Numbered from the stretch's first letter, positions 26,262-37,171 are shown. The stretch: 64,000 nt of DNA from Leptobacterium flavescens (GCF_010671605.1 NZ_JAABOO010000003.1:62001-126000), one strand, 5' to 3'. Translations and numbers: made by a program. The notes: generated by a model from the letters alone, not told the origin.

Positions 26262-27155
26262 TTATTGTACTCCTGCCTGCAAAAGCTTGAGGATCTCCCG
26301 GGTAACCAGTTCTTTTCTTGCCCATGGGAGGAAGTGGTTCTCTCCTTCAAGTTCTATTACTCTCAGGTAATCCTGGTTAAAATTTTCTTTGGTGAAAGAG
26401 ACATTGTCAAAAGGGACCACCACATCTTTGGTACCGTGTATATGTACTACCGGAACTCTTACATTCATCCAGTTATCCCTTATTTTTTTGAGCTCTTTCA
26501 CATGGGTGAATTTCTCATCTCCCGCCACACCTAAAGCTCCGGGGACCATCCATTTGGTAAGCCTCCATTTAGCCACATAGGCAAACCAGAATACTTTTTC
26601 GTTTTCAGGATCGATGGCAGGTGCCAGCATCAGAACGGCTTTTACCTTATCTGATTTTAAACTGGAGTAGGCAGCAATAGGCCCTCCGAAAGAGTGCCCT
26701 ACAACAATTACATTTTCCTGCTCCAGGCTTTCTATGATCTCTGCAACAATACGGGTTTGCTCTTCAATGGAAGTTACGGCTTTTCCGAAGCGCGAATATC
26801 CGTAACCCGGCCTGTCTATAGTATACAAGGCCGCTCTTTCCAGGAGAGCGGAATCTTTCAGATATTCGTAATATCCGTCGGCAGCACCGGGAGCACCGTG
26901 AATAAAGAACACAGCAGTATCCATGGGTTTATTAGCCGAGGTGCTTACCACCCGTACCTTATAATCCGTGTTACTGGGCTGAAAATAATCGATTGAATTA
27001 TTCACCTGGTATTGTTTAAAGAGTTCCATCGATTTTTTATCCGACATCCTGAATCTAAAACAGGACTGGTGCGAGGAAATGAGTATAAAAAGCGCAATAA
27101 ACCGCAGGGCGATCTTAAGTTTCCGTGGAATTATTTTGCGTCTTTTCTGTCTCAT
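26262..27155 (-). CDS. Alpha/beta-fold hydrolase, exported
   Basis: 297 residues. An N-terminal hydrophobic segment with ISSHQSC suggests a lipoprotein. The Ser nucleophile lies in VVGHSFGGP, the oxyanion motif is FFIHGAPGAADGY, the acid lies in HGTKDVVVP and the His in GENHFLPW. Its 5' end overlaps the 3' end of lpxH by 41 bases, so it is translated from the same message. A periplasmic esterase or lipase role is likely but the substrate is unknown. It pairs with a second, Asp-type hydrolase 46 bases downstream. Confidence 0.8.
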   Translation of the reverse strand: MRQKRRKIIPRKLKIALRFIALFILISSHQSCFRFRMSDKKSMELFKQYQVNNSIDYFQPSNTDYKVRVVSTSANKPMDTAVFFIHGAPGAADGYYEYLKDSALLERAALYTIDRPGYGYSRFGKAVTSIEEQTRIVAEIIESLEQENVIVVGHSFGGPIAAYSSLKSDKVKAVLMLAPAIDPENEKVFWFAYVAKWRLTKWMVPGALGVAGDEKFTHVKELKKIRDNWMNVRVPVVHIHGTKDVVVPFDNVSFTKENFNQDYLRVIELEGENHFLPWARKELVTREILKLLQAGVQ

Positions 27156-27903
27156 ATTTTTCTAAGGAAAGCTGGTGGCCGTCAAAAACCCCGTAGGTAA
27201 AATAGCCTATCCAATCTCCCAGGTTAACGTATTTTGAATTGGGTCCGACATCTATGGTCAATGGCAAATGTCGGTGTCCGAAAACAAAGTAGTCGTAATG
27301 CCTGCTTTCCAACTTACGTTTGCTGTACTGAACAAGCCATTCATTTTCTTCTCCGAGGAATTTTACGTCCTCATCTCCCGAAATAAGTTTATTCTTTACA
27401 GACAGATATTGGGCCAGTTTTACTCCCAGGTCGGGATGCAGCCATCGAAACAACCATTTGGCAAAAGGATTGGTAAAAACTTTCTTCATTCGTTTATACC
27501 CTTTATCGCCGGGGCCTAATCCATCTCCATGCCCGATAAAAAAACGGATGTCGTTAAAAGTAAATTCCTGGGGTTTATGATAAACCGGAATATTGAGTTC
27601 TTCCTCAAAATAACCGCTCATCCACAGGTCGTGGTTCCCGACAAAGTAATAAACCGGAATTCCCGAATCTGTGATCTCTGCAAGCTTCCCTAAAGTTCGT
27701 GTAAATCCTTTTGGTACCACGGTTTTATATTCAAACCAGAAATCGAACAGATCGCCCAGTAAAAAAATAGCAGCGGCATCTTTTTTTACTTCATCGAGCC
27801 ATTTTACGAATTTCACTTCCCGGTCTAAACTCTTTGCACGGGTGGGTGCTCCCAGATGATTGTCGGAAGCAAAGTATATTTTTTTTCCTTCGGGTATTTT
27901 CAT
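27115..27903 (-). CDS. lpxH: UDP-2,3-diacylglucosamine diphosphatase
   Basis: Cuts UDP-2,3-diacylglucosamine to lipid X and UMP in lipid A synthesis. Calcineurin-like metal motifs are in order: SDNHLG (SDxHLG), LGDLFDFWFEYK, GNHDLWM, FFIGHGDGLGPGD and FGHRHLP. The 262-residue length fits. The downstream hydrolase overlaps its 3' end. Confidence 0.93.
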   Translation of the reverse strand: MKIPEGKKIYFASDNHLGAPTRAKSLDREVKFVKWLDEVKKDAAAIFLLGDLFDFWFEYKTVVPKGFTRTLGKLAEITDSGIPVYYFVGNHDLWMSGYFEEELNIPVYHKPQEFTFNDIRFFIGHGDGLGPGDKGYKRMKKVFTNPFAKWLFRWLHPDLGVKLAQYLSVKNKLISGDEDVKFLGEENEWLVQYSKRKLESRHYDYFVFGHRHLPLTIDVGPNSKYVNLGDWIGYFTYGVFDGHQLSLEKYETEKTQNNSTET

Positions 27904-28078
27904 TTTTGTAAATCTTGTGTAAAGATACTATTTATGTTTTCTTTCAGGATTTTTGAGCTTTATTTTACAGAAACAAATTTTGCGTGTTGTTAAGAAAAAA
28001 CTTACTTTTATAAATAAGGTAAAAAACTAAACACCTTCTTAATCAGGAAGTAAGAACTAAAACTGTTTGTATATACTG

Positions 28079-28261
28079 ATGTTATATAAGAAAAAAGAAT
28101 ATCCTGAAAAACATATCCTGCTTAGGGCGATCGACCTGACCAGCGGCGATGTTATTTGTGAAGGATACAACTATGATCTGATTGTAGAAAAAGCAGAAAA
28201 GTCTAAGAAGGATTATATTCTCGATTTTATTACCGACCCCGAATTCAATTTCGTGTTTTGA
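28079..28261 (+). CDS. Small hypothetical protein, 60 residues
   Basis: Starts MLYKKKEYPEKHILLRAIDL and has no signal, membrane segment or known motif. The ATG at 28079 is preferred over an upstream in-frame TTG. It lies alone, divergent from lpxH and convergent with queD. Codon usage resembles its neighbours, which favours a real gene. Function unknown. Confidence 0.55.
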   Translation: MLYKKKEYPEKHILLRAIDLTSGDVICEGYNYDLIVEKAEKSKKDYILDFITDPEFNFVF

Positions 28262-28369
28262 AAAAACAAAAATATCCCATTGTCATTTTCTGGGAGTTTC
28301 CATGTTTCTGGATCAGTTTAGGATAACTATTGATTATCCCCGGGGAGAACTTGATCTATCCTGGTAAAC

Positions 28370-28822
28370 TTATCCGTTATCACTCGCAAACCATTCGGCA
28401 TAGGAAGTCTCGGTTTCCTGTAAACGGAGAGAATAAAGGCTGATGGTATCGGGAAGCCTGGACTTGATCTTTTCGGCAAAATCGATTACCATATTCTCGC
28501 TGGTAGGCTGATAGTCGGCCAGGATCACATTATGCCCCCTGTTTTCCAACTCCCTGGCAAGCTCTATATGAGGAGTGTTCTTGTTAAAAACGGTAGCGTG
28601 ATCAAATTTATCCACCACTTCTTCCTTAACGATCTTTTTCAGGTCTCCGAAATCTATGACCATTCCGTATTTTACATTCGAAGTATCGGCAATAGGAGTA
28701 CCGATTACCGTTACCGATAACTTATAGCTGTGCCCGTGAACATTACGGCATTTGCCATCATAACCGTAAAGGGCATGCCCGGTTTCAAAGCTGAATTGTT
28801 TTGTAATTCGGATGGTACTCAT
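28370..28822 (-). CDS. queD: 6-carboxytetrahydropterin synthase / 6-pyruvoyl tetrahydropterin synthase family
   Basis: QueD converts dihydroneopterin triphosphate to 6-carboxy-tetrahydropterin in queuosine synthesis. Zinc and catalytic residues are visible: FETGHALYGYDGKCRNVHGHSYKL (broken here over its motif: His in ETGH, Cys in GKC, HGH), DFGDLK, and LRLQETETSYAEW near the end. At 150 residues it is complete. A -7 box TAGTTTTG is present upstream at 28851-28844. The pterin versus queuosine assignment rests on size and context and could be wrong. Confidence 0.88.
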   Translation of the reverse strand: MSTIRITKQFSFETGHALYGYDGKCRNVHGHSYKLSVTVIGTPIADTSNVKYGMVIDFGDLKKIVKEEVVDKFDHATVFNKNTPHIELARELENRGHNVILADYQPTSENMVIDFAEKIKSRLPDTISLYSLRLQETETSYAEWFASDNG

Positions 28823-28983
28823 CGATCTTGCTGTTTTAGATTACAAAACTACATAATTATTTCGGCGGATCGCTTATTTCTGATAGTGGCTGCATCAAAT
28901 AAAACAGCATTTGGAACATAATTGTTAAATAGTTGAAGATTTATCGGGATTTTGATCCAAAAGATTTATTTTTATCGCTGATA

Positions 28984-29070
28984 AACTTTAGGGGTGCTGA
29001 TGCTTTTTGCTGAGGCTGAGATAAGACCCTTCGAACCTGATCTGGCTAGTACCGGTGTAGGGAAAAGTTA
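28984..29070 (+). ncRNA. TPP riboswitch (THI element)
   Basis: The conserved core is complete: outer stem ACTTT / AAAAGT, GGGGTGC, CTGAGA-type loop (GGCTGAGATAAGACCC), CGAACCTGATCTGG, and the closing TAGGGAAAAGTT. It lies about 120 bases before thiS, so thiamine pyrophosphate controls the thi operon. The downstream stretch 29082-29126 holds two hairpins that probably form the expression platform. Confidence 0.96.
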
Positions 29071-29100
29071 ATAACCGATTCCTGGGATATCTCTATCCCG

Positions 29101-29126
29101 ACAAAAGTAAACCGCTTTTGTTTCTC
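29101..29126 (+). promoter_or_regulatory. Candidate expression platform hairpin of the TPP riboswitch
   Basis: ACAAAAG at 29101-29107 pairs with CTTTTGT at 29115-29121, followed by a pyrimidine-rich TTTCTCC tract. Just before it, GGGAT / ATCCC forms another stem. Either may act as the ligand-dependent terminator. Confidence 0.5.
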
Positions 29127-29188
29127 CTATTTGTTTATCAACAATATCAATACTTCGCATTTGCGATGCGTACTAATTTGTTTTATGT

Positions 29189-31266
<2,078 letters not shown>

Positions 31267-31267
31267 G

Positions 31268-31867
31268 ATGCTCATTGTACTTACATCGGAAAAGCAAATT
31301 GCAGACGAAGCAGCTCAGATCAACCTGTTGTTTGAGAACGGCCTGGAACGTCTGCATTTGCGTAAGCCGGATTTTACAGCAGACGGATACCGCGATTTAC
31401 TGGAGGCGATCCGGCCCGAATTCTATAAAAGGATCATGTTGCATGAGCATCATGAGCTGTGCAGAGAATTCAAGCTGCTGGGAATTCATATTCAGGAACA
31501 ACCCCGTTTAGACCTGGGAGGAGAATTAGGAAGCTATGTGGACAGATTTAAAAATGAAGGATACAAAGTAAGTAGCTCTTTTCATGAGAAAGATGTTATC
31601 CGGGCCTGTGAGGTAAAGTTCGAATATGTACTACTAAGCCCTGTATTCAGTTCTATCTCCAAGCAGGGATATAAGGGAAGAGGCTTTGATGTATCCGACC
31701 TGGACGAGTTTGTTGTGGGGATGGGAGGCATTAATGCAGAGACCCTTCAGGATGCATTCGATTTGGGTTTTAGAGGGATAGGAGTGTTAGGAGGTATCTG
31801 GAACAGCGACAATATATTGGAAAGTTTTCTGGCAATTTACCAAAAACTAAAGACCATCAGTAAATGA
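31268..31867 (+). CDS. ThiE/TenI family protein, probable thiazole tautomerase or divergent thiamine phosphate synthase
   Basis: A 199-residue TIM barrel starting at the ATG 31268, one base after the thiC stop. It has the late FVVGMGGINAETLQDA and GFRGIGVLGGIWN strands of the ThiE superfamily, but lacks the HLGxxD motif that binds pyrophosphate in true ThiE; that position reads GIHIQEQPRLD. A separate, canonical ThiE follows at 32613. This favours a TenI-like role (aromatising the thiazole carboxylate), although a substrate shift is possible. Overlaps thiD by four bases. Confidence 0.75.
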   Translation: MLIVLTSEKQIADEAAQINLLFENGLERLHLRKPDFTADGYRDLLEAIRPEFYKRIMLHEHHELCREFKLLGIHIQEQPRLDLGGELGSYVDRFKNEGYKVSSSFHEKDVIRACEVKFEYVLLSPVFSSISKQGYKGRGFDVSDLDEFVVGMGGINAETLQDAFDLGFRGIGVLGGIWNSDNILESFLAIYQKLKTISK

Positions 31868-32610
31868 AACCAAGGCCTTTTGTATTGAGCATAGCGGGTT
31901 TTGACCCTTCCGGAGGAGCCGGCCTTACAGCCGACATCAAGACTTTTGAAGCTATGAAATGTTATGGTCTGGCCGTTTGTTCGGCCAATACTGTGCAGAA
32001 CGATACAGAATTCCTTTCGTGCCGTTGGACAGATATGGAGACGATGAGGTCTCAGATAGATGTTTTATTTGATCGTTTTGAAATTGGTTTTGCCAAGATC
32101 GGGATTGTGGAGAACTGGAAAGTGCTCGGAGAGATCATAGATCTGCTGCTGAAGAAGAACCCTGAGATCAGGATTGTTCTGGATCCGGTATTACGAGCGA
32201 GTACAGGTTATGGATTTCACAATTCGGATGAAGAAGACCTCAACAGTGTTTTGGAAAAGATATACCTGATAACCCCCAATATTGAAGAGATCGGGCAATT
32301 ATACAGCAAAAGAGGGGCGGAAGAGACGGTGAAGGAGATCAGTACAAAAACTCATTTGTTTTTAAAAGGAGGGCATAGAGATGAAGACAGAGGAAAAGAT
32401 GAGTTGTTCACTACCGATGGAAAGAAATTCGTTCTCAACCCCAAAACAAAGGAAGCTTTTGCCAAGCACGGAAGCGGATGCGTCCTGTCTTCGGCAATTA
32501 CAGCTCAATTAGCTTTGGGCTTCCCCCTGCTAAAAGCCTGTTACAGGGGAAAAAGGTATACGGAAAGAGTACTAAGCTCCAATAAAACCTTATTGGGATA
32601 TCATATATAA
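31864..32610 (+). CDS. thiD: Hydroxymethylpyrimidine/phosphomethylpyrimidine kinase
   Basis: Phosphorylates HMP and HMP phosphate to the diphosphate used by ThiE. Ribokinase-fold motifs: SIAGFDPSGGAGLTADIKTF at the start and KHGSGCVLSSAITA (anion hole and catalytic region) at the end. At 248 residues it is slightly short but complete. Start overlaps the previous stop (ATGA). Confidence 0.95.
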   Translation: MKPRPFVLSIAGFDPSGGAGLTADIKTFEAMKCYGLAVCSANTVQNDTEFLSCRWTDMETMRSQIDVLFDRFEIGFAKIGIVENWKVLGEIIDLLLKKNPEIRIVLDPVLRASTGYGFHNSDEEDLNSVLEKIYLITPNIEEIGQLYSKRGAEETVKEISTKTHLFLKGGHRDEDRGKDELFTTDGKKFVLNPKTKEAFAKHGSGCVLSSAITAQLALGFPLLKACYRGKRYTERVLSSNKTLLGYHI

Positions 32611-32612
32611 GC

Positions 32613-33248
32613 ATGGAAAATTTACAGTATATATCGCAAGGCAAAACCCCTGAAGCTCATTTGAGGAATATTATGAAAGTCTGTGAGGCCGGAGGGAAAT
32701 GGGTGCAACTTCGCTTAAAGAATGCAAAGCCCAAAGATCAGTTAAAAATTGCCTTTTTAGCCAAAAGGATCTGCGATCGTTATGGTACGAGACTTATTGT
32801 AAACGACAATGTAATGATCGCTAAAAAACTGGATGTAGATGGAGTGCACCTGGGCTTAAAAGATATGTGTACCAAAGAAGCCAGGGAATTTTTAGGAGAT
32901 AAGATCATTGGGGGAACAGCCAACACCCTTGAGGACTGCCTCATGCATATTAAAAACGGAGTAGACTATATAGGCCTGGGACCTTTTCGCTTTACCAGTA
33001 CCAAAAAACAACTGAGCCCTTTGCTCGGAGCAGAAGGATATCAAAGCATCGTAAAAGAGTTGAGGCAACAAGGGCATAAAACCCCTGTATTTGCCATTGG
33101 AGGGATTGCTGAAGATGACTTTGCAGAACTTTCCGGAACCGGAGTAAGCGGAATAGCTGTTTCCGGTATTCTGACCGGAAAGGATAAAGAAGATATTAAG
33201 AACATCATAAGTACTTATCACACGGTGTTCAGGACGGAATCTGTTTAA
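32613..33248 (+). CDS. thiE: Thiamine phosphate synthase
   Basis: Joins HMP diphosphate and thiazole phosphate. Conserved ThiE segments: [31 protein letters not shown] with [29 protein letters not shown] and FAIGGI. A standard 211-residue enzyme; it supplies the canonical function while the paralogue at 31268 has lost key residues. Confidence 0.95.
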   Translation: MENLQYISQGKTPEAHLRNIMKVCEAGGKWVQLRLKNAKPKDQLKIAFLAKRICDRYGTRLIVNDNVMIAKKLDVDGVHLGLKDMCTKEAREFLGDKIIGGTANTLEDCLMHIKNGVDYIGLGPFRFTSTKKQLSPLLGAEGYQSIVKELRQQGHKTPVFAIGGIAEDDFAELSGTGVSGIAVSGILTGKDKEDIKNIISTYHTVFRTESV

Positions 33249-33274
33249 AGAAGATTCCTTTAAAGAAATTATAT

Positions 33275-34048
33275 ATGGATGTTTTAAAGATAGCAGATAA
33301 AGAATTTAACTCCCGCCTGTTTACAGGTACCGGCAAATTCAGCTCGTCTCAACTTATGAAAGATGCGCTGTTATGTTCGGAGAGTGAATTGATCACAGTA
33401 GCCCTGAAAAGGGTGGATGTGCAGGATGAGAACGATGATATTCTAAGACATTTAGATCACCCGCGAATCAATTTACTGCCAAATACCTCAGGAGTCAGGG
33501 ATGCCAAAGAAGCGGTTTTTGCCGCTCAGCTATCCAGGGAAGCCCTTCAGACAAATTGGGTAAAACTGGAGATCCATCCGGATCCTAAATACTTATTACC
33601 AGATCCGATAGAGACCTTAAAAGCAGCCGAAGAATTGGTAAAACTGGGGTTTGTGGTTATGCCTTATATCCATGCCGACCCGGTTCTTTGTAAAAGACTG
33701 GAAGAAGTAGGAGTACAATGTGTTATGCCCCTGGGAGCGCCAATAGGAAGTAATAAAGGCTTAAAAACCCTTGAATTCCTGGAGATCATAATCGATCAGA
33801 GTAATGTACCGGTAATTGTCGATGCCGGAATAGGAAGTCCTTCACATGCAGCACATGCGATGGAAATAGGTGCCGATGCAGTTTTGGTAAATACCGCCAT
33901 TGCCGTTTCCTCCCATCCTGTAGCTATGGCAGAGGCGTTTAAGCTGGCGGTAAAAGCAGGAAGAATGGCATATAACGCCCGGCTGGCCCCTGTGCGCCAG
34001 AAAGCAGAAGCCAGTAGCCCGTTAACTTCTTTTTTAAGCGAAAATTAG
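33275..34048 (+). CDS. thiG: Thiazole synthase
   Basis: Builds the thiazole ring from deoxyxylulose phosphate, dehydroglycine and the ThiS thiocarboxylate. Hallmarks: [13 protein letters not shown] at the start, [15 protein letters not shown] (the Schiff-base Lys region), [13 protein letters not shown] and [20 protein letters not shown]. At 257 residues it is full length. The thiH gene follows after 149 bases filled by heptamer repeats. Confidence 0.96.
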   Translation: MDVLKIADKEFNSRLFTGTGKFSSSQLMKDALLCSESELITVALKRVDVQDENDDILRHLDHPRINLLPNTSGVRDAKEAVFAAQLSREALQTNWVKLEIHPDPKYLLPDPIETLKAAEELVKLGFVVMPYIHADPVLCKRLEEVGVQCVMPLGAPIGSNKGLKTLEFLEIIIDQSNVPVIVDAGIGSPSHAAHAMEIGADAVLVNTAIAVSSHPVAMAEAFKLAVKAGRMAYNARLAPVRQKAEASSPLTSFLSEN

Positions 34049-34056
34049 GAGAGCTT

Positions 34057-34098
34057 TTAGCATTTAGTGATTAGCGTTTAGCTGTTAGCACTTAGCAG
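34057..34098 (+). repeat. Six TTAG-starting heptamers
   Basis: Six units in exact period seven: TTAGCAT, TTAGTGA, TTAGCGT, TTAGCTG, TTAGCAC, TTAGCAG. They begin nine bases after the thiG stop. The unit resembles TTAGTTG, the reverse complement of the CAACTAA heptamer array 20 bases further on. Confidence 0.9.
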
Positions 34099-34118
34099 AA
34101 GCCGTTTTTAATAATTTT

Positions 34119-34185
34119 CAACTAACAACTAACAACTAACAACTAACAACTAACAACCAACAACTAACAACTAACAACCAACAAC
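34119..34185 (+). repeat. Nine CAACTAA heptamers plus a partial
   Basis: Nine tandem units of CAACTAA (two have CAACCAA) and a final CAAC, 67 bases in total. It ends 12 bases before the thiH start codon. Together with the preceding TTAG heptamers it can fold into a long, imperfect hairpin in the thi message. Confidence 0.95.
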
Positions 34186-34197
34186 GATCAACCACCT

Positions 34198-35313
34198 GTG
34201 AAAAGCTTTAAAGACATATTAGATACTTATAACTGGGACGAAACCCTTTCTGATGTTCTTTCCAAAAAAGAAGAAGATGTGCTCCGTGCCCTGGGGAAAG
34301 AAAAAAGGGACCTGGAAGATTTTAAGGCGCTGATCTCCCCGGCAGCAAAGCCCTATCTGGAGCAAATGGCCCATTTGAGCAGGGAAATTACTCAAAAAAG
34401 GTTTGGCAATACTATTCAGATGTATGCCCCTATGTACCTGAGTAACGAATGCCAGAATATATGTACCTATTGCGGATTTAGCCTGACCAACAAGATCCCG
34501 AGAAGAACACTTACCGATGCGGAGATTTTAAGGGAAGCCGACTATATTAAATCCAAAGGCTATGATCATATCTTACTGGTAACTGGAGAAGCCAATAAAA
34601 CAGTGGGTGTCGACTATATTGATAATGCGGTTAAACTGCTTCAGTCGCGTTTTGCAAATATCAGTATTGAGGTGCAGCCCCTGGATGAAACCGAATACGG
34701 GACACTAATTAAAAACGGACTCTATGCGGTGCTGGTATACCAGGAAACCTATCACCGGGAAGAATACAAAAAGCATCACCCGAAAGGGAAAAAATCCAAT
34801 TTCGATTACCGCCTGGAAACTCCGGACAGATTAGGAAGGGCGGGGATCCATAAAATAGGACTTGGTGCTTTATTTGGTTTGGAAGACTGGAGGGCAGACA
34901 GCTTTTTTACGGCCCTGCACCTGAAATACCTTCAGAAGACCTATTGGAAAACCAAATATTCCATCTCCTTTCCCAGATTGAGGCCACATTCGGGAGGCCT
35001 GGAGCCCAAAGTAGAAATGACAGATCATGACCTGGTACAACTCATATGTGCTTATCGCCTGCTGGATGAAGATGTAGAGCTTTCTATTTCCACCAGGGAA
35101 AGTCAGAATTTCAGGAACCATATTGTCAAACTGGGGATTACTTCTATCAGTGCGGAATCCAAAACCAATCCGGGAGGTTATGTGGTAGAGCCTCAATCAT
35201 TAGAGCAGTTCGAGATCTCCGATGAACGAAGTACCGATGAGGTAGCAGAAATGCTCCGGTCTAACGGTCTGGAAGTGGTTTGGAAAGACTGGGAAAGCTT
35301 TAAGGTGTATTAG
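34198..35313 (+). CDS. thiH: 2-iminoacetate synthase
   Basis: A radical SAM enzyme that cleaves tyrosine to dehydroglycine for ThiG, working without oxygen, in place of ThiO. The SAM cluster motif CQNICTYCGF (CxxxCxxC) lies at about residues 83-92. The GTG start at 34198 (MKSFKDILDTYNW) has no closer alternative. It is the last gene of the cluster; no thiF follows. Confidence 0.95.
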   Translation: MKSFKDILDTYNWDETLSDVLSKKEEDVLRALGKEKRDLEDFKALISPAAKPYLEQMAHLSREITQKRFGNTIQMYAPMYLSNECQNICTYCGFSLTNKIPRRTLTDAEILREADYIKSKGYDHILLVTGEANKTVGVDYIDNAVKLLQSRFANISIEVQPLDETEYGTLIKNGLYAVLVYQETYHREEYKKHHPKGKKSNFDYRLETPDRLGRAGIHKIGLGALFGLEDWRADSFFTALHLKYLQKTYWKTKYSISFPRLRPHSGGLEPKVEMTDHDLVQLICAYRLLDEDVELSISTRESQNFRNHIVKLGITSISAESKTNPGGYVVEPQSLEQFEISDERSTDEVAEMLRSNGLEVVWKDWESFKVY

Positions 35314-35423
35314 CGTTTAAACTTTTTATTATATCGGTAACGCCTTATCAGATAAACAACAATAGCTATAAGAAGGGCGATCGGAAAAACGCGTTTACTG
35401 TTTAAAAATTCAAAAAGATCCAT
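35310..35423 (-). CDS. Small single-helix membrane protein, 37 residues
   Basis: A short frame reading MDLFEFLNSKRVFPIALL at the start, with one clear membrane helix (about residues 13-26), then a highly basic tail (RRYRYNKKFKR). The positive-inside rule places the C-terminus in the cytoplasm. Its stop overlaps the thiH stop on the other strand. It is too short for routine ORF calling; clean start, helix and tail support it, but there is no homology evidence. Confidence 0.5.
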   Translation of the reverse strand: MDLFEFLNSKRVFPIALLIAIVVYLIRRYRYNKKFKR

Positions 35424-35561
35424 GGGCTAGTTTTTAGAATTTATATCTCTTCTAAAGTCGGACAGGGCCAAAATTCCTGACACCTAACCATAATAACACA
35501 TATTAATCAGAAAAATTTCAGCCTTGCATAAATTTTTTATTGAAGATCACCTTAAGCTGTT

Positions 35562-36227
35562 TCAGGCAGGCTTTGCTTCAGTTGCCGGAGACCGCTCCGG
35601 GAAAAAGATGATCGGGAAAAGATAAGACTGTATAATGGCAATGATCACTCCTATCTGATCTGTTAGTCCGTGGGGCTCTCCGGTGGCAAACAGAAATGCC
35701 TGTATGGCTATGGGCCCCAGAAGGATTATTGCTTTTAAGTTGTTGGAACGCCCCCAGGGAATCTGAACCTCCGGCATTTTCCGGTCTTTCCGGATCACCA
35801 GTACGATCAGGATAAGAGCCAGGATCGACATAGGGATCACAATGGCGGAGAGGGAAATATGAACATCCAGGGTATCTCCGTGAAACATGGCATCTCCGTT
35901 GCGGATAATATCATAAAGTACATTGCCAAAGGCGTGCAACCACCACCATCCGAGGAGAATATAAAAGACCATCCTGTTCTTTATCCAGTAAAAGGAAGCA
36001 AACAGGAAAAGGTATAGTACAAAGAAGACCACCAGTAAAAGATAATCCGCCGAAAGGCCTTTGCTAAAGAATGACATTCCAAAATACGACTGCCCCCAAC
36101 TATAGGAAGGACCGTCAAACAGGCATCGCAAAAGAGGTAACCATACCAGCATAAAGGTAAAAGCCACAAAAAACATAAGAGCATTAAAGATCCGGGTATT
36201 CGTCCGATAGGAAATTAGTTGTAACAT
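35562..36227 (-). CDS. Multi-pass membrane protein of unknown function
   Basis: 221 residues with about six membrane helices (first near residues 15-33, then clusters at 62-82, 86-103, 125-145, 167-180 and 188-206). I do not recognise the family. It lies 89 bases downstream of a membrane-bound LytTR regulator on the same strand, so it may be a target or partner of it. Confidence 0.65.
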   Translation of the reverse strand: MLQLISYRTNTRIFNALMFFVAFTFMLVWLPLLRCLFDGPSYSWGQSYFGMSFFSKGLSADYLLLVVFFVLYLFLFASFYWIKNRMVFYILLGWWWLHAFGNVLYDIIRNGDAMFHGDTLDVHISLSAIVIPMSILALILIVLVIRKDRKMPEVQIPWGRSNNLKAIILLGPIAIQAFLFATGEPHGLTDQIGVIIAIIQSYLFPIIFFPERSPATEAKPA

Positions 36228-36316
36228 GATATAATAATTTTGATTGATCGTAGAATGAAATTATAGATCAATCCTTTCCTATCCATGATTCGGAAAGACT
36301 TTGTGGTAAAAAAGCC

Positions 36317-37171
36317 TTATTTGTGGTGAATGTCCAGTTGCTCTTCCAGAAGCGGAATATAAGAGCGGGAAACAGGAATGGGAACATCAACCCTTTCTAT
36401 GTGTAATTTAAGCTGATGGTTATTACCGGTTACTTTTTGTACCGAAGAAATATTGATCAGGAAGGAGCGATGGCATCTGACCACGGGAAAAGCCTGTAGC
36501 TGAGATTCCAGTTTTTTCATGGTGGTACGCAAGAGGCTCTTTTTTACCCTTTCATTTTCACGATGGAATACCGCTACATAATTGTCCTGCGCTTCGATAA
36601 ACAAAAGATGCTCGAGCGTAAGGCCGAGCTTGTCCTTTCCGTTATCGGCCGTAAGCCAGATGAGTTCCTCCGACTGCCTTTGAAGATCCAGATAGGCCTT
36701 TCGGTTGTCCCGGTAACCAAAATAAAGAAAGATAACCCCAAAGGGAATGACCCCCATCAGGGAAACATCGCGAATAAAACCCAGATAGCTCTTAAAACTC
36801 CAGTCGTGAAAATTCCCGATATAATTATATAATAAAAAGGTGGTTGAAGAAAGAAATATCAGGGCCAGGATGATCCTCACCGCAAATACAGGCAGGTTGT
36901 TTTTTCTGAATAACAGGGGTACTATCCCAAATTCATATACAAAAAGGGTTATTCCGTTCATCAGTCCGAATCCCATAGCACTCAGTGCAAACACGAGGCT
37001 TACCTCATGAGTGGGGTCGTAATTGTTTACGCCGAAGGGTTGAAACACGATCAGGAAAAAAGGAGCGTAAAAAACAGAAAAGAGCACAAGTATCCATTTG
37101 TCCCGTTTAGACTGTAGAAAAGGGAGTTGCCGTTTCCAGAAAGGTAATGGAGTGCTTGCCGAAATATCCAT
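36317..37171 (-). CDS. LytTR-type DNA-binding regulator with an N-terminal membrane domain
   Basis: 284 residues. The N-terminal half has four membrane helices (about residues 26-44, 59-80, 95-115, 130-150). The C-terminal LytTR domain (about residues 180-280) shows HLLFIEAQDNYVAVFH and VVRCHRSFLINISSV, the LytTR core. There is no receiver or kinase domain, so the membrane part probably senses the signal itself. Its downstream neighbour is an uncharacterised membrane protein. Confidence 0.85.
   Translation of the reverse strand: MDISASTPLPFWKRQLPFLQSKRDKWILVLFSVFYAPFFLIVFQPFGVNNYDPTHEVSLVFALSAMGFGLMNGITLFVYEFGIVPLLFRKNNLPVFAVRIILALIFLSSTTFLLYNYIGNFHDWSFKSYLGFIRDVSLMGVIPFGVIFLYFGYRDNRKAYLDLQRQSEELIWLTADNGKDKLGLTLEHLLFIEAQDNYVAVFHRENERVKKSLLRTTMKKLESQLQAFPVVRCHRSFLINISSVQKVTGNNHQLKLHIERVDVPIPVSRSYIPLLEEQLDIHHK

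Noticed and set aside
28321-28339. Hairpin GGATAA/TTATCC as a terminator
   Set aside because: Only six base pairs, no T tract on either strand.
34119-34185. Heptamer tract as CRISPR or coding repeat
   Set aside because: The unit is seven bases with no spacers, and it lies between two genes of one operon with no long frame across it.
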